Shown here: piece after piece, positions 9,274 through 18,969 of the stretch | Layout: the number at the start of each line of letters is the position of its first letter | Position numbering within the stretch: position 1 is the first letter of the stretch | DNA from: Hydrogenophaga sp. RAC07 | Lineage (GTDB): Bacteria > Pseudomonadota > Gammaproteobacteria > Burkholderiales > Burkholderiaceae_C | Direction of reading: 5' to 3' | DNA length: 64,000 nucleotides | Assembly (NCBI RefSeq): GCF_001713375.1 | Contig: NZ_CP016449.1 | Location: forward strand, 2,976,001 to 3,040,000 | Made by a program: the position numbers and the translations under genes | The notes under the pieces: model-generated | Seen by the model: only the letters and a program-made list of their open reading frames with translations | Told to the model about the DNA's origin: nothing | Database searches by the model: none

Positions 9274-10431
9274 TCAGAATGAGCGCGGCAACTCGAGCAC
9301 ATGCTCGGCCACGTAACTCAGAATCAGGTTGGTGGAGATCGGCGCCACTTGGTACAGCCGGGTTTCGCGGAACTTGCGCTCGATGTCGTATTCGCAGGCA
9401 AAGCCAAAGCCGCCATGGGTCTGAATGGCGGTGTTGGCCGCCTCCCAGGAGGCTTTGGCGGCCAGGTACTTGGCCATATTGGCCTCTGCGCCACACGGTT
9501 GGTGGGCGTCAAACAGCTCGCAGGCACGCCAGCGCATCAGGTCAGCGGCTTCGGTCTCGATGTGGGCCTCGGCCAAGGGAAACTGCACGCCCTGGTTCTG
9601 CCCAATCGGGCGGTCAAACACGCGGCGCTCGCGGGCATAGCGGGCGCTGCGCTCGACGAACCAGCGGGCGTCGCCAATGCACTCGGCGGCAATCAGCGTG
9701 CGCTCGGCGTTCAGGCCGTCCAGGATGTACTTGAAACCTTTGCCCTCCTCGCCGATCAGGTTCTCGGCCGGGATTTCGAGGTTGTCGAAGAACAGCTCAT
9801 TGGTCTCGTGGTTGACCATGTTGCGGATCGGGTTCACAGTCATGCCCTGGCCAATGGCCTGGTGCAGGTCAACGATAAAGATCGACATGCCCTCTGACTT
9901 GCGCTTCACATCCTTGAGCGGGGTGGTGCGTGCCAGCAAAATCATCAGATCGGAGTGCTGAATCCGCGAGATCCAGACCTTCTGGCCATTGACCACATAG
10001 CGGTCGCCCTGCTTGACTGCGGTGGTCTTGATCTTGGTGGTGTCGGTGCCTGTGGTTGGCTCGGTCACGCCCATGGACTGCAGGCGCAGATCGCCGCTCG
10101 CGATTTTTGGCAGGTAGCGGCGCTTTTGCTCGTCCGAGCCATGGCGCAGCAAGGTGCCCATGTTGTACATCTGGCCGTGACAGGCGCCGGCATTGCCGCC
10201 GCAGCGGTTGACCTCTTCCATCACCACCGAGGCTTCGGCCAGACCCAAGCCAGCTCCGCCGTACTCCTGCGGAATCATCACCGCCAGCCAGCCGGCCCTG
10301 GTCAGCGCGTCCACACACGCCTCGGGGTAAGCACGGGCATCGTCAATCTTGCGAAAGTACTCGTCAGGGAAGCGTTTGAAAAGATCGCGCAGCGCGGCAC
10401 GCAACTCGGGGTAACGTTCTTGGTTCATCAT
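9274..10431 (-). CDS. Acyl-CoA dehydrogenase
   Basis: A 385-residue FAD enzyme that introduces an alpha,beta double bond into an acyl-CoA and passes electrons to ETF. FAD-binding blocks include VTEPTTGTDT, NGQKVWISRIQH and IQTHGGFGFACEY. The C-terminal Y-E-G motif of medium-chain enzymes is absent (LYQVAPIS instead), while LNAERTL near residue 240 offers the Glu-Arg of the isovaleryl/long-chain type, so the base is probably there. Two in-frame ATGs occur at the start (10431 and 10428). It lies 51 bases after the BadI-like gene. The dedicated etfBA genes are in the same unit. Confidence 0.9.
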   Translation of the reverse strand: MMNQERYPELRAALRDLFKRFPDEYFRKIDDARAYPEACVDALTRAGWLAVMIPQEYGGAGLGLAEASVVMEEVNRCGGNAGACHGQMYNMGTLLRHGSDEQKRRYLPKIASGDLRLQSMGVTEPTTGTDTTKIKTTAVKQGDRYVVNGQKVWISRIQHSDLMILLARTTPLKDVKRKSEGMSIFIVDLHQAIGQGMTVNPIRNMVNHETNELFFDNLEIPAENLIGEEGKGFKYILDGLNAERTLIAAECIGDARWFVERSARYARERRVFDRPIGQNQGVQFPLAEAHIETEAADLMRWRACELFDAHQPCGAEANMAKYLAAKASWEAANTAIQTHGGFGFACEYDIERKFRETRLYQVAPISTNLILSYVAEHVLELPRSF

Positions 10432-10482
10432 TTTCAGTCTCTAAAAGTTCCCCGCCGAGCCGCGCAGGACAAAGGTTACCGG

Positions 10483-11265
10483 TTAGCGGAATTTGCTGAA
10501 GTCGGGCTTGCGCTTCTCAAGAAAGGCGCTGGCCCCTTCCTGCTGCTCGCCGGTACTGAAATAGTTAGGTGCCACTTCCTGGATCAGGTCGTTCATGTCC
10601 TTGCCCATGATCGGGGCCATGTGGTGGTAGAACGAACGCTTGACAATCTTCAGGCAGGTCGGCGACAGCGACAGCAATTCGTCGCAGTACTTCTGCACCT
10701 CTTCGTCGAGTTGGGCCATGGGCACCACCGAGTTGGCCAGACCCCAGTCGAACGCCTGCTTCGCGCTGTAGCGGCGGCACAGCATCCACAGTTCGCGCGC
10801 CCGCTTGTGGCCAAGCACATTGGCCGCGTGCGAGACGATATAGCCACCGGCCGGTGAGCCGACGCGTGGCCCGTTCTGACCAAAGATCGCATGCTCGGCG
10901 GCAATCGTGAAGTCACAAAAGTAGGCAATGTGGTGACCGGCACCAATGGCATAGCCGTTGACGCGCGCGATCACCGGCTTGGGACATTCGGCGATCTGGC
11001 GGTTGAAGTTGAATTCCAGGTCCTGCAGGCCGCTCTTGCCACCTTCGCCCTTTTCCCAGTTGACATCACCGCCGACACAAAAGGCGCGCTCGCCAGCACC
11101 GGTCAGCACGATCACGCCGACCTTCGGATCGTCGCCGGCCTGGGCCAGCAGTCGCTCCATGTCCTTGATGGTGTCACCAGTGAAAGCGTTGAGCGTCTTG
11201 GGCCGATTGATGGTGATGGTGGCAACGTAATTTTTGACGTCGTAAATGACTTCCTGATCGCTCAT
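10483..11265 (-). CDS. Crotonase-superfamily enzyme resembling BadI/MenB
   Basis: A 260-residue enoyl-CoA hydratase-fold protein. The blocks GERAFCVGGDVNWEKG, GYAIGAGHH, FGQNGPRVGS, LCRRYSAKQA and FLEKRKPDF resemble, from memory, MenB-type synthases and especially BadI, the 2-ketocyclohexanecarboxyl-CoA hydrolase that opens an alicyclic ring. The ATG at 11265 matches the family N-terminus; the open sequence upstream does not. It sits just downstream of the acetoacetyl-CoA synthetase gene. If it acts like BadI the island may handle ring acids, but an ordinary hydratase role is possible. BadI assignment about even odds. Confidence 0.8.
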   Translation of the reverse strand: MSDQEVIYDVKNYVATITINRPKTLNAFTGDTIKDMERLLAQAGDDPKVGVIVLTGAGERAFCVGGDVNWEKGEGGKSGLQDLEFNFNRQIAECPKPVIARVNGYAIGAGHHIAYFCDFTIAAEHAIFGQNGPRVGSPAGGYIVSHAANVLGHKRARELWMLCRRYSAKQAFDWGLANSVVPMAQLDEEVQKYCDELLSLSPTCLKIVKRSFYHHMAPIMGKDMNDLIQEVAPNYFSTGEQQEGASAFLEKRKPDFSKFR

Positions 11266-11296
11266 GGTGTTTCTTCGTGATATTGGTTGGGGGAAA

Positions 11297-13279
11297 CTAT
11301 CGGGTCTGCGTGGCACGCACGCGCGCAAACTCAAGAAACCAGTCAAGGCTGGCGGGGTTGGCCAGCGCATCGCGGTTGACCACTTTGTCGATGGGCTGGC
11401 CGAGCAGCAGCTTCTTGATCGGCAGTTCGAGCTTCTTGCCGGTGAGCGTGCGCGGCACCTCGGCCACGGGAAACACCTCGTCCGGCACATGGCGCGGCGA
11501 CGCGGCCGCGCGGATGGCGCTCTTGATGCGCCCGATCAGCGGCGCGTCCAGCGCCACGCCCTGGCGCAGCACGACGAACATCGGCATATAGCTTTCGCGC
11601 CCCAGAAACTCAAGATCGACCACCAAACTGTCGAGCACTTCGGGCAGCGCCTCGACCACGCTGTAGATGTCGCTCGTGCCCATGCGCACGCCGTGGCGGT
11701 TGATGGTGGTGTCGCTGCGGCCGTAGATGATTGCGCCGCCGCGCGGTGTGATGCGAAGCCAGTCGCCATGCCGCCAGACGCCGGGGTACATGTCGAAATA
11801 ACTGTCCAGATAGCGCCGGTTGCCGGGGTCGTTCCAGAAGTAGAGGGGCATGGACGGCATGGGCGCGGTGCAGACCAACTCACCCACCTCGTCCACGACC
11901 GGCTGGCCCTGCTCGTTGAAGGCCTCGACGCGCGCCCCGAGGCAGCGCCCCTGCATTTCTCCCACGACAACGGGCAGGGTCGGCACGCCGCCGACGAAGG
12001 CCCCTGCGAAGTCGGTGCCGCCGGAGATCGGGTTGATCCAGACATCGCGCCCGACATGCTTGGCAATCCACTGGTAGCTTTCCAGGGACAGTGGCGAGCC
12101 GGTCGAACCCACGGTGCGCAGCGGCCCCAGCGCGCCCACCTCGCGCGGCTCTACGCCTGTTTTCTGGCAGGCCGCATAAAACGCCGCACCGGCACCCAGA
12201 AACGTCACGCCGACTTCCCCCGCGAAGCGCCACAGCGTGGTGTAGTCGGGCCAGGCCGGGGCGCCGTCGTACAGGCAGACCGTCGCCCCCACCAGCAAGC
12301 CACCCACCTGGCAGTTCCACATGATCCAGCCCGTGGTGGAAAACCAGTGGAAGCGGTCTTCGGGACCGAGGTCGTTGTGCAGGCGCATCAGCTTGACCTG
12401 CTCCAGCACGATGCCGCCATGGCCGTGCACGATGGGTTTGGGCAAGCCGGTGGTGCCCGATGAATACACCACCCACAGCGGGTGGTCGAAAGGCATTGAC
12501 TCAATGCGCAGTTCAGCTGGGCCGCTGACCACCTCGCTCCAGAGCACGCCACCGCGCAGCGCGCCCACGCTGGCGCTGCGCTCCAGGTAGGGCAGGAGCA
12601 CGCAGCGCTCGACGCTGGGCAGCCCGTCGAGCAGCATGGCCACGGTGTCGCGCCGGTCGAAGCGCTTGCCACCCCAGCGGTAGCCATCGACCGCGATCAA
12701 CACCTTCGGATCGATTTGCCGGAAACGGTCCAGCACCGTGGGCGCCCCCATGTCGGGCGAGCACACCGACCAGATCGCCCCCACGGAAACCGTGGCCAGA
12801 AAAGCCACGATGGATTGCGGAATATTGGGCAGGTAGGCCACCACGCGGTCGCCCGGCCCCACGCCCGCTGCGCGCAGCCACTGCGCCAGCGCCGCCACTT
12901 GGTCCTGCAGCGTGCGCCAAGACATGTCCGCCCGCTCGCCCGCTTCATTGCGAAAAACGATGGCCGGTCTGGCATCCGTAGCGTGCCGGAACACCTGCCG
13001 CGCATAGTTGGTGCGCGCGCCCACAAACCATTGCGCGCCCGGCATCTGCCGATCGCTCAGAACCGGGCCATTCCAGTCGTCGAGCGGAAGCTCAAAATAG
13101 CCGACGATGGCGCCCCAGAAACCCTCCAAGTCATCCACGGACCATTGCCACAAGGCCTCGTAGCCGGCAAAGCGCACGCCTTTTTCGCGTTCCAGCCATT
13201 GTTGGAAACAGGTCAACTCGGCACCCTCGATGCGATCCGCGCTGGGGATCCACAGAATGTCGGGCGAAGTTTTGCTCAT
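11297..13279 (-). CDS. aacS: Acetoacetate--CoA ligase
   Basis: A 660-residue ANL-superfamily enzyme with the length and pattern of acetoacetyl-CoA synthetase. The ATP-binding P-loop YSSGTTGLPKPIVHG is near residue 270, the block INPISGGTDFAG is characteristic of the AacS group, and the C-terminal catalytic lysine region reads LTGKKLELPIKK. It activates free acetoacetate (or a related 3-oxo acid) with ATP and CoA. Free acetoacetate is the product of HMG-CoA-lyase-like cleavage, so this gene fits a branched-acid pathway. The start overlaps the end of the preceding CoA-transferase gene by four bases. Confidence 0.92.
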   Translation of the reverse strand: MSKTSPDILWIPSADRIEGAELTCFQQWLEREKGVRFAGYEALWQWSVDDLEGFWGAIVGYFELPLDDWNGPVLSDRQMPGAQWFVGARTNYARQVFRHATDARPAIVFRNEAGERADMSWRTLQDQVAALAQWLRAAGVGPGDRVVAYLPNIPQSIVAFLATVSVGAIWSVCSPDMGAPTVLDRFRQIDPKVLIAVDGYRWGGKRFDRRDTVAMLLDGLPSVERCVLLPYLERSASVGALRGGVLWSEVVSGPAELRIESMPFDHPLWVVYSSGTTGLPKPIVHGHGGIVLEQVKLMRLHNDLGPEDRFHWFSTTGWIMWNCQVGGLLVGATVCLYDGAPAWPDYTTLWRFAGEVGVTFLGAGAAFYAACQKTGVEPREVGALGPLRTVGSTGSPLSLESYQWIAKHVGRDVWINPISGGTDFAGAFVGGVPTLPVVVGEMQGRCLGARVEAFNEQGQPVVDEVGELVCTAPMPSMPLYFWNDPGNRRYLDSYFDMYPGVWRHGDWLRITPRGGAIIYGRSDTTINRHGVRMGTSDIYSVVEALPEVLDSLVVDLEFLGRESYMPMFVVLRQGVALDAPLIGRIKSAIRAAASPRHVPDEVFPVAEVPRTLTGKKLELPIKKLLLGQPIDKVVNRDALANPASLDWFLEFARVRATQTR

Positions 13280-14499
13280 GGTTTCCCTACTGCTGCGGTT
13301 GCCATGGCAGTTTCGTGCAGGCGCACGACCCCGTCGCGCACCAGTTGGGCAATCTCCGGCCCACCATAGCCCAGTTCGCCCAACACCGGCCCGGTATGCT
13401 GCCCCAGCGCGGGAGGTGCCAGCATGTCACCGATCTTGCGCATGCCCGCGGAAAGCTGCGCCGGAAAAGGGATTAGCGGCAGCCCCGGCATCTCAGGATG
13501 CTCCACGAAACGGGCGACCAGCACCGGGTCGGCCATGGCCTCGGACACCGTGTTCACCGGACCACAGGGAATATCGGCGGCCTCGAAGGCTGCCACCCAG
13601 GTAGCCGCCGAACGGGTGATGAAAATCGCCTCCAGTTCAGCCAGCAGCGCCGGCCGGTTGGCAATGCGCACCGCATTGCGCTGGTAACGCGGATCGTTGA
13701 GCCACTCCAGCCGCTCGATGACGGCGCAAAACCGCTTGAACGCACCTTCATTCACCACCGACACGCTGAACCAGGCACCGTCGGAGCCTCGAAAGTGACG
13801 GCTCGGCACAGCAATCGGCAGGTTCACCGCACGAACCGGCTCGCGCTGCTCAACCGCATATTCACCCACCTTGCTGGCAAGAAAATTGAACATGGTGTCC
13901 ACCAGGGACAACTCCACGCGCTGCCCCTGGCCGGTCTGCTGCCAATGCATCACCGCGGCCAGCACGCCCAACGCGCCGCACATGCCGGACGCCACATCGA
14001 TGATCGGCAAGCCGATACGAACCGGTGGATTGCCCTCTTCCCCGCTGGCGTAGAAGGCCCCCGTCATGCCCTGCACCACGCTGTCGACCGAGGGCCTGAG
14101 CCGGTAGTCGCCCTGCTCACCGAAGGCGCTGACCATGTAGTACACCAGCGTCGGGTTGATGCGCCGCACCGCGTCGTAGGTCAGCGCATGTGTCTCGGCA
14201 AAGTCGGGGCGAAAGTTGTGCACCAGAACCTGGGCTTTTGAAATCAACCGCTCCAGCACCGAGCGCCCGGCAGGGGTGCGTATGTCCAGCGCGATCGACT
14301 CCTTGCCCCGGTTGCAGGTCATGAAAGCGACGCTGGAGTCGCCATAAAACGGCGGGCCAAAATGCCGCCCCTCCTCGCCGGTGATCGCCTCGACCTTGAT
14401 GACGCGCGCGCCCAGATCGGCCAGCACCATGGCCGCGTAAGGCCCGGCAATCAAGCGGGACAGATCGATGACGGTGATGCCACTCAGAATGCCTTGCAC
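13276..14499 (-). CDS. Class III CoA-transferase (CaiB/BaiF family), second copy
   Basis: A 407-residue CoA-transferase. Diagnostic blocks are DLSRLIAGPYAAMVLADLG, TCNRGKESIALD, and IGLPIIDVASGM containing the expected catalytic Asp near residue 167. It is clearly diverged from the copy at 8084-9262, for example in the N-terminal loop, so the two probably serve different acids. It starts 14 bases after the enoyl-CoA hydratase stop and overlaps aacS by ATGA. It probably transfers CoA from a product such as acetyl- or succinyl-CoA to the pathway substrate; acid not known. Confidence 0.88.
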   Translation of the reverse strand: MQGILSGITVIDLSRLIAGPYAAMVLADLGARVIKVEAITGEEGRHFGPPFYGDSSVAFMTCNRGKESIALDIRTPAGRSVLERLISKAQVLVHNFRPDFAETHALTYDAVRRINPTLVYYMVSAFGEQGDYRLRPSVDSVVQGMTGAFYASGEEGNPPVRIGLPIIDVASGMCGALGVLAAVMHWQQTGQGQRVELSLVDTMFNFLASKVGEYAVEQREPVRAVNLPIAVPSRHFRGSDGAWFSVSVVNEGAFKRFCAVIERLEWLNDPRYQRNAVRIANRPALLAELEAIFITRSAATWVAAFEAADIPCGPVNTVSEAMADPVLVARFVEHPEMPGLPLIPFPAQLSAGMRKIGDMLAPPALGQHTGPVLGELGYGGPEIAQLVRDGVVRLHETAMATAAVGKP

Positions 14500-14513
14500 G
14501 GCGCCGCCCTTTT

Positions 14514-15302
14514 TTACTTGCTGGCGCGCGAGCGGGTGCGGAAAGCCGCAATGCCGGCGCGATGCTCAGGCGTGTCTTCGAGCACCGCCATGTGCGAGGA
14601 CACCATGTCCAAGTGCGTGGCGAGCGCCATGGTCTGGCTTTGGTAGACGGCGCGGCGAAAAAAGCGTACCGCCTGCTGCGGCTTGGCGGCAATGGTGCGC
14701 GCCATATCGTAGGTGGCGGTCATCAGTTCGGCATCGGGCACCACGCGATTGACCATGCCAATGCGTTCGGCCTCTTCCGCCCCCACCACGCGACCGGTCC
14801 AGAACAACTCAAGCGCGCGCGCGGTGCCAATCAGGCGCGGCAAGTACCAGGCACCGGCATCACCAGCCATCAGTCCGATGTTGATATAACTCTCGGCAAG
14901 CGTGGCTGAGCTGGCCATCAAACGGATATCGCACATCAAAGCCATGTCGCAGCCAGCGCCTCGCGCAGCGCCGTTGACAGCGGCAATGACCGGTTTTTCC
15001 ATCCGCTCCAGCGTGAGCGCAATGCGATGCACGTGGCGGTACAGAAAATCCTTGCGTCCCATGCTGTCCATTTCGCTGAATTTGGCCATCTCCTCGAAAT
15101 CGCCGCCGGCACAAAAAGCACGACCGGCACCGGTGACGACGATGACCTTGACTCGCTCATCAGCTTCGGCCTGCTCAAGTGCTGCGCGCCAAGCATCCAC
15201 CATCTCAAGATCGAAGGCATTGAGCTGATCGGGCCGGTTGAGGGTCAGGGTCGCAATGCCGTCGGCATCAACCGCAAGCAAGATGGCAGGAACGACGGAC
15301 AT
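14514..15302 (-). CDS. Enoyl-CoA hydratase/isomerase family protein
   Basis: A 262-residue crotonase-fold enzyme. The oxyanion-hole blocks RAFCAGGDFEEM and NGAARGAGCDMALMCD are clear. ATG at 15302 is preferred because it gives the usual length and a plausible N-terminus; ten more in-frame residues are open upstream. The usual proline-glycine-rich second catalytic loop is MAGDAGAWYLPRL, so a role as plain hydratase is not certain. AtuE/LiuC-type branched-enoyl-CoA hydratases or an isomerase are alternatives. It lies 222 bases after the ligase gene, a gap that contains a short tandem repeat. Confidence 0.85.
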   Translation of the reverse strand: MSVVPAILLAVDADGIATLTLNRPDQLNAFDLEMVDAWRAALEQAEADERVKVIVVTGAGRAFCAGGDFEEMAKFSEMDSMGRKDFLYRHVHRIALTLERMEKPVIAAVNGAARGAGCDMALMCDIRLMASSATLAESYINIGLMAGDAGAWYLPRLIGTARALELFWTGRVVGAEEAERIGMVNRVVPDAELMTATYDMARTIAAKPQQAVRFFRRAVYQSQTMALATHLDMVSSHMAVLEDTPEHRAGIAAFRTRSRASK

Positions 15303-15330
15303 GGAAAACCTTTCTGACGGTGGGATGAAC

Positions 15331-15363
15331 AAGGATCAAGGATCAAGGATCAAGGATCAAGGG
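15331..15363. repeat. Short 7-bp tandem repeat (AAGGATC)n
   Basis: Four perfect head-to-tail copies of AAGGATC (15331-15358) followed by a partial copy AAGGG, in the 222-bp gap between the acyl-CoA ligase and the enoyl-CoA hydratase. The array lies just upstream of the hydratase start on the leftward strand, where a change in copy number would alter spacing to any promoter. No protein role is seen. The rest of the gap (15364-15524) holds nothing else that could be recognised. Confidence 0.85.
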
Positions 15364-15524
15364 CGACTGTCCGCGCCTGCCGGAAACCGGCTGGTTTCGA
15401 TAAAGGTCATGCGAACATATTGACAGAACGGTGGTTAGTTAGGACCTCAAGCCGAAGCACGCCTTGCAAGCAGCCTGGTCACAGGCGCGGGCGTGTGTTG
15501 CACACCCCATGACCTTCCCGACAC

Positions 15525-17117
15525 CTATCGTTCAATGTCCTCGTACAGGGCGCGATAGCTGTCACGCAGCGGATGCTTTTGAATCTTGCCGGTGGAGGTC
15601 ATCGGCAAGGCATCGACGATGCGGATCGCCTTGGGCACCTCAAAGCCACCGAGATGCTCCTTGCAGTGGTTGATCAACTCGGCCTCGTCGGCCTGCGCCC
15701 CTGGCTTGAGCACCACGAAGGCGGTGACCGCCTCGACCCAGCGCGGGTGCGGCAAACCTACCGCCGCCACATTGGCCACCGCCGGGTGGCGCAGCAACGT
15801 GGCCTCGACCTTGATGGACGGCACGTTTTCGCCGCCGGTCTTGATCATGTCCTTCTTGCGGTCCCTGAACATCATCTGGCCATCGACCCACATGCCGAGG
15901 TCACCGGTGTGGTGCCAGCCGAAAGCGCGTGCCTCGGCGGTGGCTTCGGGATTTTTGTAGTAGCCCTCCATCACGTTCGGACCGCGGTGCACGATCTCGC
16001 CGACCTCGCCGGGGCCGAGCAGCTGGCCCGCGTCGTCCATCACCGCCGTGTCGTTGATCAATGCACTGGCGCCCCAGTAGGAACCAAAGCGTTTAAGCTG
16101 CTCTTCGGGCCGGAAGGCCATGGTGAGCGGGTACATCTCGGTCTGGCCGGTGGCCAATGAGTAATTCGGGCAGAACTCGGCGATCAGGCGGCGCAGCAGG
16201 GTCTCGGCCATGGGCGCCATGGCGTACACGCACATGCGCAGGCTCGACAGGTCGCGCCCCGGGCGCGAGGGATGATCGAGCATGGCCTGGTGCATCAGCG
16301 GCAAGCCCACCAGCAAGGTCACCCGTTCACGCTCGATGGCGTCGAGCATGGCGGCGGGTTCGAAAGCGCGCATCACAATCACCGTGCCGCCGCCCGCCAG
16401 CACGCCGCACATCAGCGTGTGCTGGGCGCAATGAAAGAGGGGCAGCACGGCAATGTTCACGGCATCGCGCCACACCCCCAACTCAAGCGCGTTGTTCATC
16501 GCTGCCATCACCACCGACAAATGGCTTTGCATCACCCCTTTAGGGCGGCCGGTGGTTCCGCTGGTGTACATGATCTGGGCTACGTCGCGGTCATGAATTT
16601 CGACCTCGGACTCAGTGGCAGACTGCGCAGCAATCGCTGCAGCGAAGCTGCAGAAAGCCCCAGCCCCCTCGCCTTCCAGCACCCATCCGCGACCGGGCTG
16701 CGCCTCGATGGCTGCACGCAACTCCGGGCGCACCAGCAGAGCGGCATCCACCAGCAGGAAGCGCGCCTCAGAGTGGTCGATGATGTAGCGAACGTCATCC
16801 AGCCCCAGGCCCGTGTTGATCGGCACCCAGATCAGGCCGGCGCGATGGATGCCGAACATGGCCACCAGGAACTCAAGCGAGTTATTGCATAGCGTGGTCA
16901 CGCGGTCACCTCGCACCAAGCCAGCGGCCAGCAAGGCATTGGCGCAGCGGGTCACGCGCTCATCGAGCTCACCGTAGCTCATGCTCTGATCGCCGAGCAC
17001 GAACGCCGTCTTGGCGCGGTCTCGCGCTGCCGAGCGGCGCAGGAAGTCGCCGATGGCCACGCGGGCAATTGCGCCAGGGGATGGCACATCAGCGATGACG
17101 GAGGTTGATGGGCTCAT
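15525..17117 (-). CDS. AMP-forming acyl-CoA ligase
   Basis: A 530-residue ANL-superfamily ligase that activates a carboxylic acid as its acyl-CoA. The P-loop is IMYTSGTTGRPKGVMQ, the hinge region reads GWHHTGDLGMWV and FRDRKKDMIKTGGENV, and the catalytic Lys is in STGKIQKHPLRD at the C-terminus. Start codon ATG at 17117 is preceded on the leftward strand by an AGGAG-like site. It is the only AMP ligase other than aacS in this island, so it is the best candidate for the entry step. Substrate specificity cannot be read with confidence; medium or branched acids are plausible. Confidence 0.9.
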   Translation of the reverse strand: MSPSTSVIADVPSPGAIARVAIGDFLRRSAARDRAKTAFVLGDQSMSYGELDERVTRCANALLAAGLVRGDRVTTLCNNSLEFLVAMFGIHRAGLIWVPINTGLGLDDVRYIIDHSEARFLLVDAALLVRPELRAAIEAQPGRGWVLEGEGAGAFCSFAAAIAAQSATESEVEIHDRDVAQIMYTSGTTGRPKGVMQSHLSVVMAAMNNALELGVWRDAVNIAVLPLFHCAQHTLMCGVLAGGGTVIVMRAFEPAAMLDAIERERVTLLVGLPLMHQAMLDHPSRPGRDLSSLRMCVYAMAPMAETLLRRLIAEFCPNYSLATGQTEMYPLTMAFRPEEQLKRFGSYWGASALINDTAVMDDAGQLLGPGEVGEIVHRGPNVMEGYYKNPEATAEARAFGWHHTGDLGMWVDGQMMFRDRKKDMIKTGGENVPSIKVEATLLRHPAVANVAAVGLPHPRWVEAVTAFVVLKPGAQADEAELINHCKEHLGGFEVPKAIRIVDALPMTSTGKIQKHPLRDSYRALYEDIER

Positions 17118-17216
17118 GATCGATGTCTCCTACTTTTTGAATTGTTTGGCCGGTGCCGCCGACCATACTGCCAGGAACAGGCCTGGCCTCTGCTTTACCT
17201 CGGCATCCGCTGCAAC

Positions 17217-18155
17217 CTATAACGCAGTCACCAATTCGGGCACCGCTGTGAACAGATCCGCCACCAGCCCATAGTCGGCCACCTGGAAGATCGGCGCTTC
17301 GGCGTCCTTGTTGATCGCAACGATCACCTTGCTGTCCTTCATGCCGGCCAGGTGCTGGATGGCGCCCGAGATGCCAACCGCCACGTACAACTGGGGTGCC
17401 ACGATCTTGCCGGTCTGGCCGACCTGGTAGTCGTTGGGCGCGTAGCCGGCGTCGACGGCGGCGCGCGAGGCGCCGATCGCCGCGCCAAGCTTGTCGGCCA
17501 GCGGCTCCAGCACGGCGTGAAACTTGTCGGCCGCGCCCAGTCCGCGTCCGCCCGATACGATGACCGATGCAGCGGCGAGTTCCGGGCGCTCCAGCTTCAC
17601 CACCTCACGCCCGACCAGGGTGGTCAAGCCGAGATCGCCAGCCGCGTCCAGCGTCTCGACCGCTGCCGTGCCGCCCGCACCGACCGGGTCGAAGGCGGTG
17701 GTGCGAATGCTCAGCACCTTGATGGCATCCTTCGATTGCACGCGGGCCAGCGCGTTGCCGGCATAGAACGGGCGCAGGAAGGTGTCGGGCGACTCGATCG
17801 CGATCACGTCCGACACCTGGGAGGCGTCCAGCAAGGCCGCCACGCGCGGCAGCACGTTCTTGCCAAAGGCGGTGGCTGGCGCCAGCACATGGGTGTAGCC
17901 GACATCGGCGCGCACGCGTGAGCGCACCAGCTCGGCCAGGTTCTCGGCCAGGTGGGCCTCTAGGTGCGCCGCGTCAACGTGCAGCACCTTGCTCACGCCC
18001 GCAACCGCCGCCGCAGTCTGGGCCACGGCAGCGCAGTTGCGGCCCGCCACCAGCACATGAATGTCGCCGCCGATGCGCGTGGCGGCGGCAATCGTGTTCA
18101 GCGTGGCCGCTTTGAGTACGGCGTTGTCGTGTTCCGCAATGATCAGGGTTGTCAT
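17217..18155 (-). CDS. etfA: Electron transfer flavoprotein alpha subunit
   Basis: A 312-residue ETF alpha subunit. The C-terminal FAD-binding blocks [54 protein letters not shown] and [12 protein letters not shown] are all present. With EtfB it takes electrons from acyl-CoA dehydrogenases and passes them to ETF-ubiquinone oxidoreductase. Its start shares one base with the etfB stop (TGATG arrangement). Being inside the leftward catabolic unit, it is probably a dedicated ETF for the five dehydrogenase genes nearby. Confidence 0.96.
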   Translation of the reverse strand: MTTLIIAEHDNAVLKAATLNTIAAATRIGGDIHVLVAGRNCAAVAQTAAAVAGVSKVLHVDAAHLEAHLAENLAELVRSRVRADVGYTHVLAPATAFGKNVLPRVAALLDASQVSDVIAIESPDTFLRPFYAGNALARVQSKDAIKVLSIRTTAFDPVGAGGTAAVETLDAAGDLGLTTLVGREVVKLERPELAAASVIVSGGRGLGAADKFHAVLEPLADKLGAAIGASRAAVDAGYAPNDYQVGQTGKIVAPQLYVAVGISGAIQHLAGMKDSKVIVAINKDAEAPIFQVADYGLVADLFTAVPELVTAL

Positions 18156-18904
18156 CAGATCACCTTCGCTTCTTCTTTGAGTCGTTTGACGAGTTCGGCC
18201 GGGTCGGCCACCTTGATGCCGGCCTTGCGGGTCGGCGGCTCGCTGACGTGCAGGGTCACGGTGCGTGGCGCAATGTCGATGCCGAGCTCGGCCGCCTTGA
18301 TCACCTCCATCGGCTTTTTCTTGGCCTTCATGATGTTGGGCAGCGTGATGAAGCGCGGCTCGTTCAGGCGCAGGTCGGTCGTGATCACGGCCGGCAGCTT
18401 CATGGCCAGGGTTTCCAGGCCACCGTCGATCTCGCGAGTGATGGTGGCCGTGTCGCCGCTGATCTGCACCTTGGAGGCGAAGCTGGCCTGGGCCCAGCCC
18501 ATCAGCGCGCCAAACATCTGGCCAGTCTGGCCAGCGTCGTCATCAATCGCCTGCTTGCCGAAGATGGCGAACTGCACACCTTCTTTTTGGGCCACATGCT
18601 GCATCAGCTTGGCCACCGCGAGCGGTTCGAGCGCGGCGTCAGTTTCAACCAGCACGGCGCGATCAGCGCCGATGGCCATGGCGCTGCGCAGCGTTTCCTG
18701 GCAAGCCGCCGGGCCACAGGAAACAACGATCACTTCAGAAGCGACACCGGCCTCCCTGAGGCGCACCGCCTCTTCGCAGGCGATCTCGTCGAAAGGGTTC
18801 ATGGACAACTTCTGGTTCGCGAGATCGACTCCCGAACCGTCGGACTTGACGCGGGCCTTGACGTTGTAGTCCAGCACCCGCTTGACGGCGACCAATATCT
18901 TCAC
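18155..18904 (-). CDS. etfB: Electron transfer flavoprotein beta subunit
   Basis: A 249-residue ETF beta subunit, the AMP-binding partner of EtfA. Blocks [31 protein letters not shown] and the C-terminal PTRKAG segment are typical. The start is a GTG at 18904 with a GGAG site six bases upstream on the leftward strand. The gap to the TetR gene is 65 bases and is AT-rich, so a promoter for the etfBA-led unit could lie there, although readthrough from the TetR promoter is possible. Confidence 0.96.
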   Translation of the reverse strand: MKILVAVKRVLDYNVKARVKSDGSGVDLANQKLSMNPFDEIACEEAVRLREAGVASEVIVVSCGPAACQETLRSAMAIGADRAVLVETDAALEPLAVAKLMQHVAQKEGVQFAIFGKQAIDDDAGQTGQMFGALMGWAQASFASKVQISGDTATITREIDGGLETLAMKLPAVITTDLRLNEPRFITLPNIMKAKKKPMEVIKAAELGIDIAPRTVTLHVSEPPTRKAGIKVADPAELVKRLKEEAKVI

Positions 18905-18969
18905 TTTATCTCCATGTGACTAAAAATAAACAATTGAAAACGGTAAGATGAAAGCCGAATCCGGCCCGT

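Noticed and set aside
7099..9316. Long rightward open frames opposite the PrpD-like and CoA-transferase genes
   Set aside because: They are antisense to well-supported genes, have no recognisable domains, and their composition (Gly, Arg, Ala, His-rich) is what GC-rich third positions produce on the opposite strand.
10483..13279. Link between BadI-like pimeloyl-CoA formation and biotin synthesis at bioB
   Set aside because: An attractive idea, but bioA is dead, bioF and bioD are not seen, and BadI function is uncertain.
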